From positions 2,814,501 through 2,878,500 of the forward strand of contig NZ_CP025119.1 of the NCBI RefSeq assembly GCF_002831685.1: DNA of 64,000 nucleotides, given 5' to 3'. The stretch is from Polaribacter sp. ALD11. Lineage in GTDB: Bacteria; Bacteroidota; Bacteroidia; Flavobacteriales; Flavobacteriaceae. The position numbers and the translations under genes are program-made. This document shows positions 1 through 8,769 of this stretch, piece by piece (within the stretch, counting starts at the first letter, position 1; each line of letters opens with the position of its first letter). The notes beneath the pieces are model-generated. The model did not search any database and was not told where the DNA came from. It was given only the letters and a program-made list of their open reading frames with translations.

Positions 1-650
1 GTTTCTTTAAAGTTTAAATGTTTAGTAGCATTTTTAATTTGTAAAAGGAAATCTTTTCCAGGATCTGTTTTCTTCGTTCTATAACCACTATCTTTTTCTA
101 ACCATAATTCATGATTTTCGAAATTAGTATATTCATAATGACCTATTAAATAATCGATGTCATATTTATCTTTTAAATAAGTAACAAGCCAAATGTTAGA
201 CGCAACTTGTTTTTCTGTTAAAGGAGTTGAATCTGTTCCTCCTACATTTTCTATTCCAATAGCACTGTAATTTAGACCAATAACGTGTCTTGCCATAAAG
301 TTTTCTGGCATTAACCTATAAATTGTTCCATCTAGATCTACCAAAAACTGAGAGGATACATTTAGATTGCTTGCGGTGTTAATTTTAGTTCTATGACTTC
401 CGATTTCTGTGTTTACAAAAGCATTAAATGAGGCGTCTAAAGTAGGAATAGCAGTCCAGTGTAGTACAATTATTTTCGGTTCTATGGTTGGAGAATCTTG
501 AATAATTCCATAATGAGAATTCATATACTCCAAGCTTAATTGTTTTCTTAAATCACCAAATTCTATAGGTTTATCTATAATTTCAAAGCCTTTATTGCAA
601 GAGAAAACTGTAATTAATAAAGAGAATAGAAGTAAGGCTTTTATTTTCAT
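1..650 (-). CDS. N-acetylmuramoyl-L-alanine amidase lipoprotein (partial)
   Basis: The gene starts at 650 and runs off the left edge, so only the first 216 codons are present. I translated it directly. The first 18 residues are a lipoprotein signal with lipobox VFSC (Cys18), so the protein should be anchored in a membrane facing the periplasm. The rest is an Amidase_2 (AmpD/AmiD-type) domain: LHWTA with His64, IGIEN with Glu134, LIGHYE with His171 and KTDPGKD with Asp196 are the likely zinc and catalytic residues. The family cleaves the amide bond between MurNAc and the stem peptide. It is the last gene of an operon, 11 bases after a BioF-like gene, itself downstream of a dipeptide epimerase. 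This supports a role in peptidoglycan-peptide recycling. The C-terminus cannot be judged here. Confidence 0.88.
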   Translation of the reverse strand, partial: MKIKALLLFSLLITVFSCNKGFEIIDKPIEFGDLRKQLSLEYMNSHYGIIQDSPTIEPKIIVLHWTAIPTLDASFNAFVNTEIGSHRTKINTASNLNVSSQFLVDLDGTIYRLMPENFMARHVIGLNYSAIGIENVGGTDSTPLTEKQVASNIWLVTYLKDKYDIDYLIGHYEYTNFENHELWLEKDSGYRTKKTDPGKDFLLQIKNATKHLNFKE

Positions 651-661
651 GAGAAAAGGTT

Positions 662-1684
662 TTAAGGTTTAATTAATTTTATCAAAAAATCCAACTGTTC
701 TTTTGTATGATTTGCGTTTAATACAATTCTATTAATTTTTTTTATTGATGTTGGATAGTAAAAACTAGTAATAATTATTTTTTCTGATGCTAAAAATTTA
801 GCAATTTTCTCATCATTCACATAGAAAACAGGATAGTTTTCTGAAATAGTGATTTTCTTTAAATCTTTAAGCTGCTCGTAAACATACTTGCAATTTTCTT
901 GTAATTTTAGAAATTGACTCTTATATAATTCTTGCGCGTTTAAAAAACTTGCTAAAAAAGCAGGATTCATAGGTGCACTTCCTATAAAAAGCGGATTCTC
1001 TTTAATTAAATTGATGATGTTCTCCTTTCCGGCAATAATACCGCCATTAACTCCAAAAGCTTTTCCTAAAGAAGAAACACTAATAACTTCGATGTTTTCA
1101 TTTGGTTTAATTTTAGAAGAAATACCGTTTCCATTTTCACCCAAAACACCCAAACTGTGAGATTCATCAACTAAAAGAATTACTTTTTTTTCTGATGAAA
1201 TTTCTTGTAAAAAATCAAAATTAAAAGGTTTGGTTTCTAAAGCAGCAATTGCATCAACAACAATACAAATTGTTTCTTTTTCAGTATTAAGAAGAAGGTT
1301 ATTTAGACGTTTGTCTTCAAAAACAGGAAGTGCATTTTTAGGTAAAATTGCAGGATGTGTTTTTGGCATGTAGAAAAAAGAATCTACTATATTCTCTAAA
1401 GTAGAAAGTGTTAAAAAGCCAGCAAAAGTACCTGAAGAAACGGTAACACAATCTTCCGTTTTAAAAAAATTAGTTAAATATTCCTCTGCTGTTTTGTAGA
1501 TACTTAATTTAATATTTGCATTTCTAGAACTTCCAAAGGCACTTCCCCAGTTTTTAATATTCTTAAAAATGACTTCATGAAATTCAGGCAATGCTGTAAC
1601 TCCTAAATAAGAAGTTCCGCTGAAATATAAATATTCAATTCCGTTTGTAAAAGCAGTTGTATTCGGGGCTTTATCTAATTGCAT
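662..1684 (-). CDS. PLP-dependent alpha-oxoamine synthase-like aminotransferase (BioF/KBL fold)
   Basis: This 340-residue fold-type I PLP enzyme resembles 8-amino-7-oxononanoate synthase and 2-amino-3-ketobutyrate CoA ligase. Visible motifs are DESHSLG at 173-179 (cofactor Asp and His) and SSLGKAFG with Lys208 as the probable Schiff-base lysine. Family members condense an amino acid with an acyl-CoA and release CO2. It is somewhat shorter than typical BioF (about 385). No other biotin gene is nearby. It lies 2 bases after the dipeptide epimerase and 11 bases before the amidase, so the three are probably co-transcribed. I infer that its substrate is an amino acid freed from wall peptides, but the sequence does not show which. 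Start at ATG 1684 fits the tight operon spacing. Confidence 0.8.
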   Translation of the reverse strand: MQLDKAPNTTAFTNGIEYLYFSGTSYLGVTALPEFHEVIFKNIKNWGSAFGSSRNANIKLSIYKTAEEYLTNFFKTEDCVTVSSGTFAGFLTLSTLENIVDSFFYMPKTHPAILPKNALPVFEDKRLNNLLLNTEKETICIVVDAIAALETKPFNFDFLQEISSEKKVILLVDESHSLGVLGENGNGISSKIKPNENIEVISVSSLGKAFGVNGGIIAGKENIINLIKENPLFIGSAPMNPAFLASFLNAQELYKSQFLKLQENCKYVYEQLKDLKKITISENYPVFYVNDEKIAKFLASEKIIITSFYYPTSIKKINRIVLNANHTKEQLDFLIKLIKP

Positions 1685-1686
1685 AT

Positions 1687-2697
1687 TTAAAGTAAAGTTA
1701 CACCTGTTCCATTTTTATCCGCATAAGAAACAACTCCATTATTTATGGTAACTCCTGTTGCTATATCTGTTTTAAGTAATAGACTCCCATCCATATCTAC
1801 ATAATCTAATAATGGTAATAAATGTGCAATCGCAGAAATTCCAACAGAAGACTCTGTCATACAACCCACCATTGTTTTTAACCCTAATTCTTTTGCTCTT
1901 TCTAACATTCTTTTACCAGGAGTTACACCACCACACTTTGTAAGCTTCACATTTACTCCATGAAACAAACCAGCACATTTTTCAACATCACTTTCTACAA
2001 TACAGCTTTCATCTGCAATAATTGGTAATGCAGAATTTTCATATAATTTCTTGGCTCCTACTATATCATCTGCTTTTAAAGGTTGCTCTAAAAATTCTAC
2101 ACCAAGTTCTTTTAATTTAAATGAATTTTCAATTGCTTCATCTGCAGTCCAACCACAATTTGCATCAATTCTAAAAATAGCATCTGTATGTTTTCTTAAT
2201 GCTGTTACTATTTTTATATCATCTTTTGTACCTAACTTTATTTTATAAATTGGCCAAGGAAGTTCTTTCATTTTTGCAACCATTTTATCTATAGAATCAA
2301 TACCAATAGTATAATCTGTCATTGGATTTTTATCAATATTTAAACCCCAAACCTCATATAGTTTCTTACCTTCTTTACGAGCCTGTAAATCATTAAAAGC
2401 TATGTCTAGAGCGCATAATGCAAACATGTTATCTTTAAATATAGGCTGTAGTTTTTTCCAAAATACCTCAGGTTTTTCATTTGATAAAGAAGTTATTGCA
2501 GTTTTATTTTCAGAAATAAGTTGCATCATTTTATCCACTGTAATATTATAATATGGGTTTGATGTTGCTTCACCAAAGCCAGAAATCCCATCAGAAATTA
2601 ACTCAACAATTAATGCTGGTTGAAAATCATGAGATTCTCTAGAAATAGTAAATGTATGTTTTAACTCAAGGTTGTAAGAATGTAGTTTGATTTCCAT
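1687..2697 (-). CDS. L-Ala-D/L-Glu (dipeptide) epimerase, enolase superfamily
   Basis: I place the start at ATG 2697, giving 336 residues. A longer reading frame extends upstream, but its extra residues have no enolase-fold character and would run across the divergent gene start. The capping domain (about 1-120) is followed by the barrel with the family's catalytic set: KIK (Lys152, Lys154), metal ligands Asp178, Glu204 and Asp229, the second lysine in KLTKCGG (251-257) and DMDG at 301-304. The DxD signature is typical of dipeptide epimerases. The enzyme converts L-Ala-D-Glu from murein stem peptides to L-Ala-L-Glu so ordinary peptidases can degrade it. It is the first gene of the operon with the BioF-like enzyme and the amidase. 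Confidence 0.9.
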   Translation of the reverse strand: MEIKLHSYNLELKHTFTISRESHDFQPALIVELISDGISGFGEATSNPYYNITVDKMMQLISENKTAITSLSNEKPEVFWKKLQPIFKDNMFALCALDIAFNDLQARKEGKKLYEVWGLNIDKNPMTDYTIGIDSIDKMVAKMKELPWPIYKIKLGTKDDIKIVTALRKHTDAIFRIDANCGWTADEAIENSFKLKELGVEFLEQPLKADDIVGAKKLYENSALPIIADESCIVESDVEKCAGLFHGVNVKLTKCGGVTPGKRMLERAKELGLKTMVGCMTESSVGISAIAHLLPLLDYVDMDGSLLLKTDIATGVTINNGVVSYADKNGTGVTLL

Positions 2698-2764
2698 ATT
2701 AAAAGTTATATTTATGGTAAAGTTAGAAAAATAGAATTCGATAATTTTATAAATAAACAAAAAT

Positions 2765-3355
2765 ATGCCATTAATAACACCACTTTCTGCAGCGCATGAT
2801 TTAGAAACAAAAGAATTAGCAACATTTTTTAATGAAACCTTGGGTTTTTGTCCAAACTCGGTATTAACAATGCAACGTAGGCCAGCCATTTCTAAAGCTT
2901 TTATCAATTTAAACAAGGCAGTTATGGCAAATGAAGGTAGCGTAACATCTGCTTTAAAAAGGATGATTGCTTGGGTTTCTAGTAATGCAACGGGTTGTCG
3001 ATATTGCCAAGCGCACGCAATTAGAGCTGCAGAACGATATGGTGCAGAGCAAGAACAACTAGATAATATTTGGGACTACAAAACGCACGCTGCTTTTTCT
3101 GAAGCAGAAAGAGCAGCGTTAGATTTTTCTTTGGCGGCTTCTATGGTGCCAAATGCCGTAGATGCTAAAATTAAGGAAGCGCTACATAAGTATTGGAATG
3201 AAGGAGAAATTGTAGAAATGTTGGGCGTAATTTCTCTTTTTGGGTACTTAAACAGATGGAATGACTCTATGGGAACAACTTTAGAAGAAGATGCTATTGA
3301 CAGCGGAAAACAATATTTAGGAAAACATGGATTTGAAGTTGGAAAACATGTTTAA
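2765..3355 (+). CDS. Carboxymuconolactone decarboxylase / AhpD-like peroxidase-related protein
   Basis: The 196-residue protein has the AhpD/CMD-fold signature CRYCQAH (Cys78, Cys81, His84) inside an all-helical protein. In AhpD the CxxC pair and the nearby His drive alkylhydroperoxidase activity. The length fits the 'peroxidase-related' AhpD subgroup rather than the roughly 110-residue CMD. There is no signal peptide, so it is probably cytoplasmic. It is divergent from the dipeptide epimerase, with 67 bases between the two starts, so both promoters sit in that gap. A hairpin at 3420-3449 probably ends its transcript. The physiological substrate is not evident. Confidence 0.82.
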   Translation: MPLITPLSAAHDLETKELATFFNETLGFCPNSVLTMQRRPAISKAFINLNKAVMANEGSVTSALKRMIAWVSSNATGCRYCQAHAIRAAERYGAEQEQLDNIWDYKTHAAFSEAERAALDFSLAASMVPNAVDAKIKEALHKYWNEGEIVEMLGVISLFGYLNRWNDSMGTTLEEDAIDSGKQYLGKHGFEVGKHV

Positions 3356-3419
3356 AAAAATGAAATATTTTAATTGTAAAACAACCGAAACCTACTATAT
3401 TTACCATACAAAAAATACA

Positions 3420-3449
3420 AAGCCTTTTCAATATTTATTGAAAAGGCTT
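3420..3449. terminator. Hairpin, probable terminator of the AhpD-like gene
   Basis: Arms AGCCTTTTCAA (3421-3431) and TTGAAAAGGCT (3438-3448) pair perfectly around a 6-base loop, 65 bases after the AhpD-like stop codon. The T-tract downstream is weak, so termination efficiency is uncertain. Confidence 0.5.
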
Positions 3450-3587
3450 ATCTTAAATTATTAAGGTCCCCCAACCTCTTCAAATTTAACCTCAAATATA
3501 GTAAAACGATAAAGTTTTATTATTGCGAAATTTACAAAATTTAGTTTCATTTTTTGTAGATTTTGAGATAATTGATTGAAAGACCTC

Positions 3588-4565
3588 ATGAAAACTGAAG
3601 AACAAAAAATATTTAAATTTATCAAAGAAAGATTACCGGAAAAAATTTCTTTAGTTGATGATGTTGCAGGTGTGTTAGATATCAATTATGATGCTGCCTA
3701 TAGAAGGGTAAAAGGGAAAACTGTACTTACACTAAAAGAAGCTTTAGTCTTATCGGAACATTATAATTTTGATTTGAATGAATTGTTAGACAAAAAAAAG
3801 AATGGAGTTAGAAAAATAACTGTTGAAAAAACACATTCAATTATTTCTGATAGTTTTTTAGAATCTTTTTTTAATAATTCTAAAATGGAAATTCGTACTA
3901 TTTTAAATTCTAAGAATGGTCAAATTATAAATTGTGCTAAAGACTTTCCATTATATCATACAGATAACGGTTTATTTAAAAAGTTTAGAATTTTTCTATT
4001 GATTAATATGTTAAGTAGAGATAATAATCTAAAAAGAATCTCATTTTCTAAATTTAAACCCTCAGAAGAGATTTTAAGAAAGTATGATGATTTTTTAAAT
4101 GAATATGAAAAAGTATTTCTAGTAGAAATTTGGAATGACTCTACTATAGATAGAGTATTAAATCAAATAGAATATTTCTTTGAAGTTGGTTTAACTGCAA
4201 AAAATGAAGCTCTTTCTATCGCAGACGGTTTAATAGAATCATTAAAATCGATAGAAGATCAAGCCGAAAATCAAAAAAGAAAAGAGGGAGAGAATAAGTT
4301 TCAATTGTATCATAATAACCTAATCTCACTCCTAAATACGGTGTTAATGAAAGCAGATACAGAGAAAAAAGCTTTTATACCATATACAAATTTAACTTAT
4401 TTTAAAGTTACAGATGAGAATACAACAGATCAAGTTGAAGAGCATTTGAGAACACAATTAGAGTATTCTACAAATATTTCTGGAGAAGCTTCTGTAAAAA
4501 GGAAAAAGTTTTTTAACAAAATGTATCAAAAAATAGAAAAGCGAAAATTAAAAATTTCTCTTTAA
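3588..4565 (+). CDS. Helix-turn-helix protein of unknown function
   Basis: I chose ATG 3588 (325 residues) over an in-frame TTG at 3576. Residues about 1-65 form an XRE/BetR-like helix-turn-helix: an initial helix, a segment reading YDAAYRRVKGK that resembles a recognition helix, and a conserved segment ending near DLNELL. The remaining 260 residues are charged and helix-rich, with no enzyme motif that I recognise. The layout suggests a DNA-binding regulator with a large sensing or oligomerisation domain. No operator can be assigned. Its stop codon overlaps the stop of the convergent M28 peptidase gene by 4 bases, so the two transcripts are antisense at their ends. The gene is isolated, so its regulon cannot be inferred from context. 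Confidence 0.65.
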   Translation: MKTEEQKIFKFIKERLPEKISLVDDVAGVLDINYDAAYRRVKGKTVLTLKEALVLSEHYNFDLNELLDKKKNGVRKITVEKTHSIISDSFLESFFNNSKMEIRTILNSKNGQIINCAKDFPLYHTDNGLFKKFRIFLLINMLSRDNNLKRISFSKFKPSEEILRKYDDFLNEYEKVFLVEIWNDSTIDRVLNQIEYFFEVGLTAKNEALSIADGLIESLKSIEDQAENQKRKEGENKFQLYHNNLISLLNTVLMKADTEKKAFIPYTNLTYFKVTDENTTDQVEEHLRTQLEYSTNISGEASVKRKKFFNKMYQKIEKRKLKISL

Positions 4566-6286
4566 TTCTTTTCTAATTTATTTATGATGGTATTGGAAAT
4601 TGAATCAATTAATTTTTGAGAATTCAAAATATTTTCTTCTAATAGTGTATTTTCTTTTACCATATCTAAAGTCGTTTCAAAAGATTTTTGATACCAATTG
4701 TTCCACGCACTAATAATTGCAATTTGAGTCTTTAGAGAATCACCTTTATTAATTGCAATTTTGCTCTGTTTTAACTCTTCGTTCAATCTATTTTTAGCAG
4801 CTTCTTCTAAACTGAATAAAATAGATGTAGCTGTTTTTTGATCAGCATTTAATAATGTGTATGCAGAAATTAAAGCAGTTGTACCAACATTTTTTAGAGT
4901 GGTTTTAGAAACCTTATCTATCCTATCATTGTCTGTGTGATAAAACTGGTCTGTAAAATGCCAAAATAAAACACTAGGTATATCATTTCTTAAAAAGGGT
5001 ACATGATCACTTCCTCCTTCAAACGGATTTGTACTAACCTGCCAATTTACTCTTTTACCTTGTGCTATAAATTTATCAATTAAAAAATCATTTAAATAAT
5101 GCGGTTTCATTTGGTCTAAACTCATTTTAGAACCGCCCCATTCTGTGTGTTTGTCATTTCCACGCGTCCAGATTGCACTAGGATCTGGCATTTTTTCGAT
5201 TAAGAAAACTCCGCCTGTTTTTTCAGTGTTTTCACCAACCATGTCTAAAGAAATTCCCCATTTTATGTTTTTAGCTCTAATAGAATCTTCTTGTACATAC
5301 CTTCTTGTTGAAATAATTTCATCTCCCCATAAAAACGTTAAAGTTCTTTTTGGTTGAAATTCTTTTTGATTGATAAATTTTGCTGTTAACGAAGCCATTT
5401 CTAAAGCAACGCCAACGCCAGTTGCATTGTCATTTGCACCAGGTTCTTGAATGTGTGCACTAAAAACCAAACGTTCTTTTGGCTTTTCGTTTCCTTTTAT
5501 ATCTGCAATAATTGTTAATTCTTCTGAAGGATAAATATTTGTTTCCACTTTTACGTTTAAAGTCACTTTTCCTTTCTCTAAAGATTTTTTTAAACGCTCT
5601 TTTGCAGCGAAAGACATGGCAATTGCCCAAGGTTTGTTTACGGTGTCTAAAGGAATTGAACGGAATTGAATAGAGGTTGTATTTTTTTCTGGTTGTAAAT
5701 AATCAGGATTATTATACGTGATAATTCCAGCTGCTTTTCCTTTGGTAATTGCAGTTTTAAAAACTAGATATGGACTCGCTTCTGCAAACACAATTTTTCC
5801 CTCAACATTAATTTCTGGTAGATTTTTAAGGTCTTTAATATAAATCACTTCTGCCGAAACTCCTTCTTTTGGTGTGCTGTAAGAATTTAAAGCAATCATG
5901 TTACTATTAGTTGCGTGTTGTAATAAAGGTTCGCTTTCTCCTTCAATTTTTACAGTTGCATCAACAGATTCCCAAGTTGGTTTTTTAAGCGGACGTTTTT
6001 CTATCCTATAAGTTAAAATAGTATTTTCAGTAGCATCTTCTTCTAAAACATACCCTTCTTTTTCTAGCTCTTCGGCAATTTTATAGATGGTTTTATTAAA
6101 ACCTGTATTACCAACAACACGCCAATATTTTTCTACAAAAGAAGTGGTTTCAAAAGCTAAATCTCCAGTAAATTCTTTGTTAATTACATCAGCATAATTA
6201 GAGGAAGAGAGTTTTAAAGATTGCTCTTTCTTGCAATGGATTAAAAAGATAGAAATAAATAAGAACGGAATTATTTTTTTGAACAT
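4562..6286 (-). CDS. M28-family zinc aminopeptidase, lipoprotein, with PA domain
   Basis: The start at ATG 6286 gives 574 residues and places a clean lipoprotein signal at the N-terminus (lipobox LIHC, Cys18). Residues about 140-250 look like a protease-associated insert. The catalytic M28 domain follows, with AHIQEPGANDNATG (His278, Asp286), WGDE (Glu323), SLDMVG (Asp348) and FYHTDND (His450), the expected co-catalytic zinc set. The family removes N-terminal residues from peptides. This one should act in the periplasm or at the cell surface, feeding on external protein. It is monocistronic, with its 3' end overlapping the HTH gene by 4 bases. Substrate preference cannot be read from the sequence. 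Confidence 0.88.
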   Translation of the reverse strand: MFKKIIPFLFISIFLIHCKKEQSLKLSSSNYADVINKEFTGDLAFETTSFVEKYWRVVGNTGFNKTIYKIAEELEKEGYVLEEDATENTILTYRIEKRPLKKPTWESVDATVKIEGESEPLLQHATNSNMIALNSYSTPKEGVSAEVIYIKDLKNLPEINVEGKIVFAEASPYLVFKTAITKGKAAGIITYNNPDYLQPEKNTTSIQFRSIPLDTVNKPWAIAMSFAAKERLKKSLEKGKVTLNVKVETNIYPSEELTIIADIKGNEKPKERLVFSAHIQEPGANDNATGVGVALEMASLTAKFINQKEFQPKRTLTFLWGDEIISTRRYVQEDSIRAKNIKWGISLDMVGENTEKTGGVFLIEKMPDPSAIWTRGNDKHTEWGGSKMSLDQMKPHYLNDFLIDKFIAQGKRVNWQVSTNPFEGGSDHVPFLRNDIPSVLFWHFTDQFYHTDNDRIDKVSKTTLKNVGTTALISAYTLLNADQKTATSILFSLEEAAKNRLNEELKQSKIAINKGDSLKTQIAIISAWNNWYQKSFETTLDMVKENTLLEENILNSQKLIDSISNTIINKLEKN

Positions 6287-6320
6287 GACTTCGGTTTTAG
6301 AAGTCATAAAAATAGTTTAT

Positions 6321-6893
6321 TTAATTGATAATTGTAGCAACTCTTTTTTGCAATTCAGAAACTACATTTTTCTCAAACCACGGGTTTTTAACTAGCCAAA
6401 ATCGATTTCTAGGTGATGGATGCGGCATTACAAAATACTTGGGTAAATACGCAGGATAATTGTCTACTGTTTCAGTTAGCGTTCTTTTAGCATTGTCTTT
6501 TAAATAGTAATTCTGTGCGTACATTCCTATTAAAATGATCATTTGAAGATTTGGCATTAACTCAAATAATTGTTGATGCCACTGCGGAGCACATTCTTTT
6601 CTTGGAGGTTTGTCGCCACTTTTTCCCTTTCCAGGATAGCAAAAACTCATAGGTACAATGGCGAACTTTTCTACATCGTAAAAATCTTCATCAGAAACAT
6701 TTAGCCATTTTCTTAACTGTTTTCCGCTTGCATCGTCCCAAGGAATTCCAGATGCATGTACTTTTGTTCCTGGGGCTTGACCAATAATTACAATTTTAGA
6801 ATTTTTATGAGCACTAACAACAGGATTTGCACCCAAATCTAAATAGGGTTCGCAAATGCTACATTGTTTTATTTCTGATAATAATTTTTTCAT
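6321..6893 (-). CDS. Uracil-DNA glycosylase family protein with probable Fe-S cysteines
   Basis: This 190-residue protein has the two UDG-superfamily active-site motifs, GQAPG (38-42) and HPSPRN (about 158-163). It also has an N-terminal CSIC (Cys11, Cys14) and a later Cys pair separated by 15 residues (FCYPGK to KEC). That four-cysteine layout matches family 4 uracil-DNA glycosylases, which bind a 4Fe-4S cluster. The family excises uracil from DNA. The GQ in place of GE in motif 1 sets it apart from classic family 4 enzymes. It starts 5 bases after the stop of the upstream disulfide oxidoreductase gene, so the two are probably one transcript. Confidence 0.8.
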   Translation of the reverse strand: MKKLLSEIKQCSICEPYLDLGANPVVSAHKNSKIVIIGQAPGTKVHASGIPWDDASGKQLRKWLNVSDEDFYDVEKFAIVPMSFCYPGKGKSGDKPPRKECAPQWHQQLFELMPNLQMIILIGMYAQNYYLKDNAKRTLTETVDNYPAYLPKYFVMPHPSPRNRFWLVKNPWFEKNVVSELQKRVATIIN

Positions 6894-6898
6894 GAAGC

Positions 6899-8257
6899 CT
6901 AAGAATCTTTCATCATATTTTTCAAATCACTTGAATAAGAAGGGTATGTAAAAATAAGTTTTTTAAATTCAGAAACTGTCATCTCTTTCTCTATTGCAAT
7001 CATAAAAATATTGATACATTCATTTGCCTCAGAACTCAATAAATGAGCACCAACAATTACATCTGTTCTTTCATTTATAATTATTTTATAAGCATACACT
7101 TTTTCATTTCCTTTTTTTGCATTGTAAAAATGAGTTGCATCTCCTTTGTAAACTTTTATGTTCTTTAATCGACTTTTTGCCTGCTCTTCAGACAAACCAA
7201 CACTTGCCAAATTAGGATATGTAAAAACGACAGAAGGCACTAAAGGGTTTGTAAATTCTTTCGATTCTTGTTTTACAATATTGTTTCCCACGATATGACC
7301 TTGCAGGCCAGAAAGTGGTGTTAAAGGCAAAGATTTACTAGAAATATCTCCACAAGCATAAACATTTCTATTAGTTTCATTTTGAAGAAAATTGTTTACA
7401 ATAATTCCTGTTTCATCACTTTTAATAGTTGCTTTCTCTAAGTCTAAAAGTTTGGTTGCAGGAATTCTACCAGAAGTATTAAAAACAATGTTAGACTTTA
7501 TAACTTTCTTTTTAGATTCTTGTTTGAAGTTAATTTGAACATTTTTTCTTAACTTTTCTATGGATTCAATTTCTGAATTAAAATAGAATTCCACGCCATT
7601 TTCCTTCATATTCTCAACTAATTTATCCGTTAAAAAAGAATCAAATTGAGATAGAGCATTGTTACCGTTATCTATCATTGTTACTTTGCAACCTAATGTA
7701 GCTAAGAGAAAACAGAACTCCATACCAATATAACCTGCACCAATAAAAGTAGCAGATTTTGGTATTTTTTTTAGCTTGAAAAATTCGTCGCTAGTTTTTA
7801 AAAGTTGAGCGCCTTTAAAGTTTAGACTTCTAGGAGTTAAGCCAGAAGCGATAACAAAATTATCTGCAGAAATTATTTTTCCTTCCACCGAAATTTCATT
7901 TTTGCTAATAAATTTTGGAGATTGATGGTACAAATCAATTCCTAATTCAGTAAGATTTTCTTCTGTACTTTTAGGAACTGGTTTCGTAAACTGATTTTTA
8001 AACCGCTGAATATCTTTCCAGCTTATCTCAGGTATTTTGGTTATTCCTAAACCTTTTAATTGTTCCGTTTTTTTGAGGATATCTACAAATTGTAAAATCA
8101 CTTTTTTAGGATCACAACCTCTTATGGCGCAAGTTCCACCAAAAGATTGCTTGTCTGCAATAGCTACAGATAATCCGTTTTTTACACAAATTTTAGCCGC
8201 AGTTTGTCCTGCAACGCCACTTCCAATTACAAATACATTATAATGCTTCTTTTTCAT
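6899..8257 (-). CDS. FAD/NAD(P)-dependent pyridine nucleotide-disulfide oxidoreductase (class I-like)
   Basis: The 452-residue protein follows the glutathione reductase / dihydrolipoamide dehydrogenase plan. It has an N-terminal FAD-binding GSGVAG, the redox disulfide GGTCAIRGC (CxxxxC), a second dinucleotide site near FIGAGYIGMEF, ACGD, and a C-terminal dimerisation domain. The usual C-terminal HPTxxE segment, which supplies the catalytic base, reads YPSYSSD here, so the His and Glu are missing. It is therefore probably not a true lipoamide dehydrogenase or glutathione reductase. The family moves electrons from NAD(P)H to a disulfide or another acceptor. It is first in a two-gene unit with the uracil-DNA glycosylase-like gene. 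Confidence 0.85.
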   Translation of the reverse strand: MKKKHYNVFVIGSGVAGQTAAKICVKNGLSVAIADKQSFGGTCAIRGCDPKKVILQFVDILKKTEQLKGLGITKIPEISWKDIQRFKNQFTKPVPKSTEENLTELGIDLYHQSPKFISKNEISVEGKIISADNFVIASGLTPRSLNFKGAQLLKTSDEFFKLKKIPKSATFIGAGYIGMEFCFLLATLGCKVTMIDNGNNALSQFDSFLTDKLVENMKENGVEFYFNSEIESIEKLRKNVQINFKQESKKKVIKSNIVFNTSGRIPATKLLDLEKATIKSDETGIIVNNFLQNETNRNVYACGDISSKSLPLTPLSGLQGHIVGNNIVKQESKEFTNPLVPSVVFTYPNLASVGLSEEQAKSRLKNIKVYKGDATHFYNAKKGNEKVYAYKIIINERTDVIVGAHLLSSEANECINIFMIAIEKEMTVSEFKKLIFTYPSYSSDLKNMMKDS

Positions 8258-8276
8258 AATAGTTTGAATATACTAC

Positions 8277-8284
8277 CAAAAATA
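8277..8284 (-). promoter_or_regulatory. Bacteroidota -7 box (TATTTTTG) for the oxidoreductase-UDG unit
   Basis: On the minus strand TATTTTTG matches TAnnTTTG and lies about 20 bases before ATG 8257. No clear -33 TTTG is visible. Confidence 0.5.
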
Positions 8285-8424
8285 CAAGAGAATAGGCCTT
8301 ATTCTTAATTGGTATGCTAAAATTATGGACTGTTATACTTTTAATAAAAAGAATAAAATTGTTTACAGAAGAATATAATAATAGCAAGAATGTATTTGAT
8401 AAAAAGCATTTTTTCTGTTTCCGA

Positions 8425-8769
8425 TTAACTTTTTGTAGCTAAAGCGTCACTTCCAAAAGACAAACCTTCGAAACCCGTTTTTATAAAGTTTCTAATATTT
8501 TGATGTGAAGTTCCATTTTTATCTTCTAAAACATTTTTATAATGCTCGCCAAAACAAAATAATGTTTCTTCTTTTGTTAATTTTTGATGTTTTGCAAATG
8601 CAAATAATTTACAAGAACCAATATTTTCTCCTGCGTTATTTTTGAGCTCTCCATTTGTAAAAGTAGTTGGAGTAAAATTGTAGTTGTCCTCAATTACTTG
8701 CATCGTTTCTACAAATGTAATTTCTGTGGGATTTACTTTTAGTTTGGTTTTGAATTGTTGAATGATCAT
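8425..8769 (-). CDS. HopJ-family protein
   Basis: This is a 114-residue protein of the HopJ family, named after a Pseudomonas type III effector but widespread in free-living bacteria without type III secretion. Family-like features are the opening around LKVNPTEITF, the segment VIEDNYNFTPT followed by FTNGELKNNAGENIGSCK, and the tail around GFEGLSFGSDAL. There is no signal peptide. I see no secretion-system genes in the window, so I regard it as a housekeeping protein of unknown role rather than an effector. It is monocistronic, and its downstream side faces a 167-base gap. Confidence 0.8.
   Translation of the reverse strand: MIIQQFKTKLKVNPTEITFVETMQVIEDNYNFTPTTFTNGELKNNAGENIGSCKLFAFAKHQKLTKEETLFCFGEHYKNVLEDKNGTSHQNIRNFIKTGFEGLSFGSDALATKS

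Noticed and set aside
8425..8769. Possible type III secretion effector (HopJ)
   Set aside because: The family is widespread without secretion systems, and none is present in the window.
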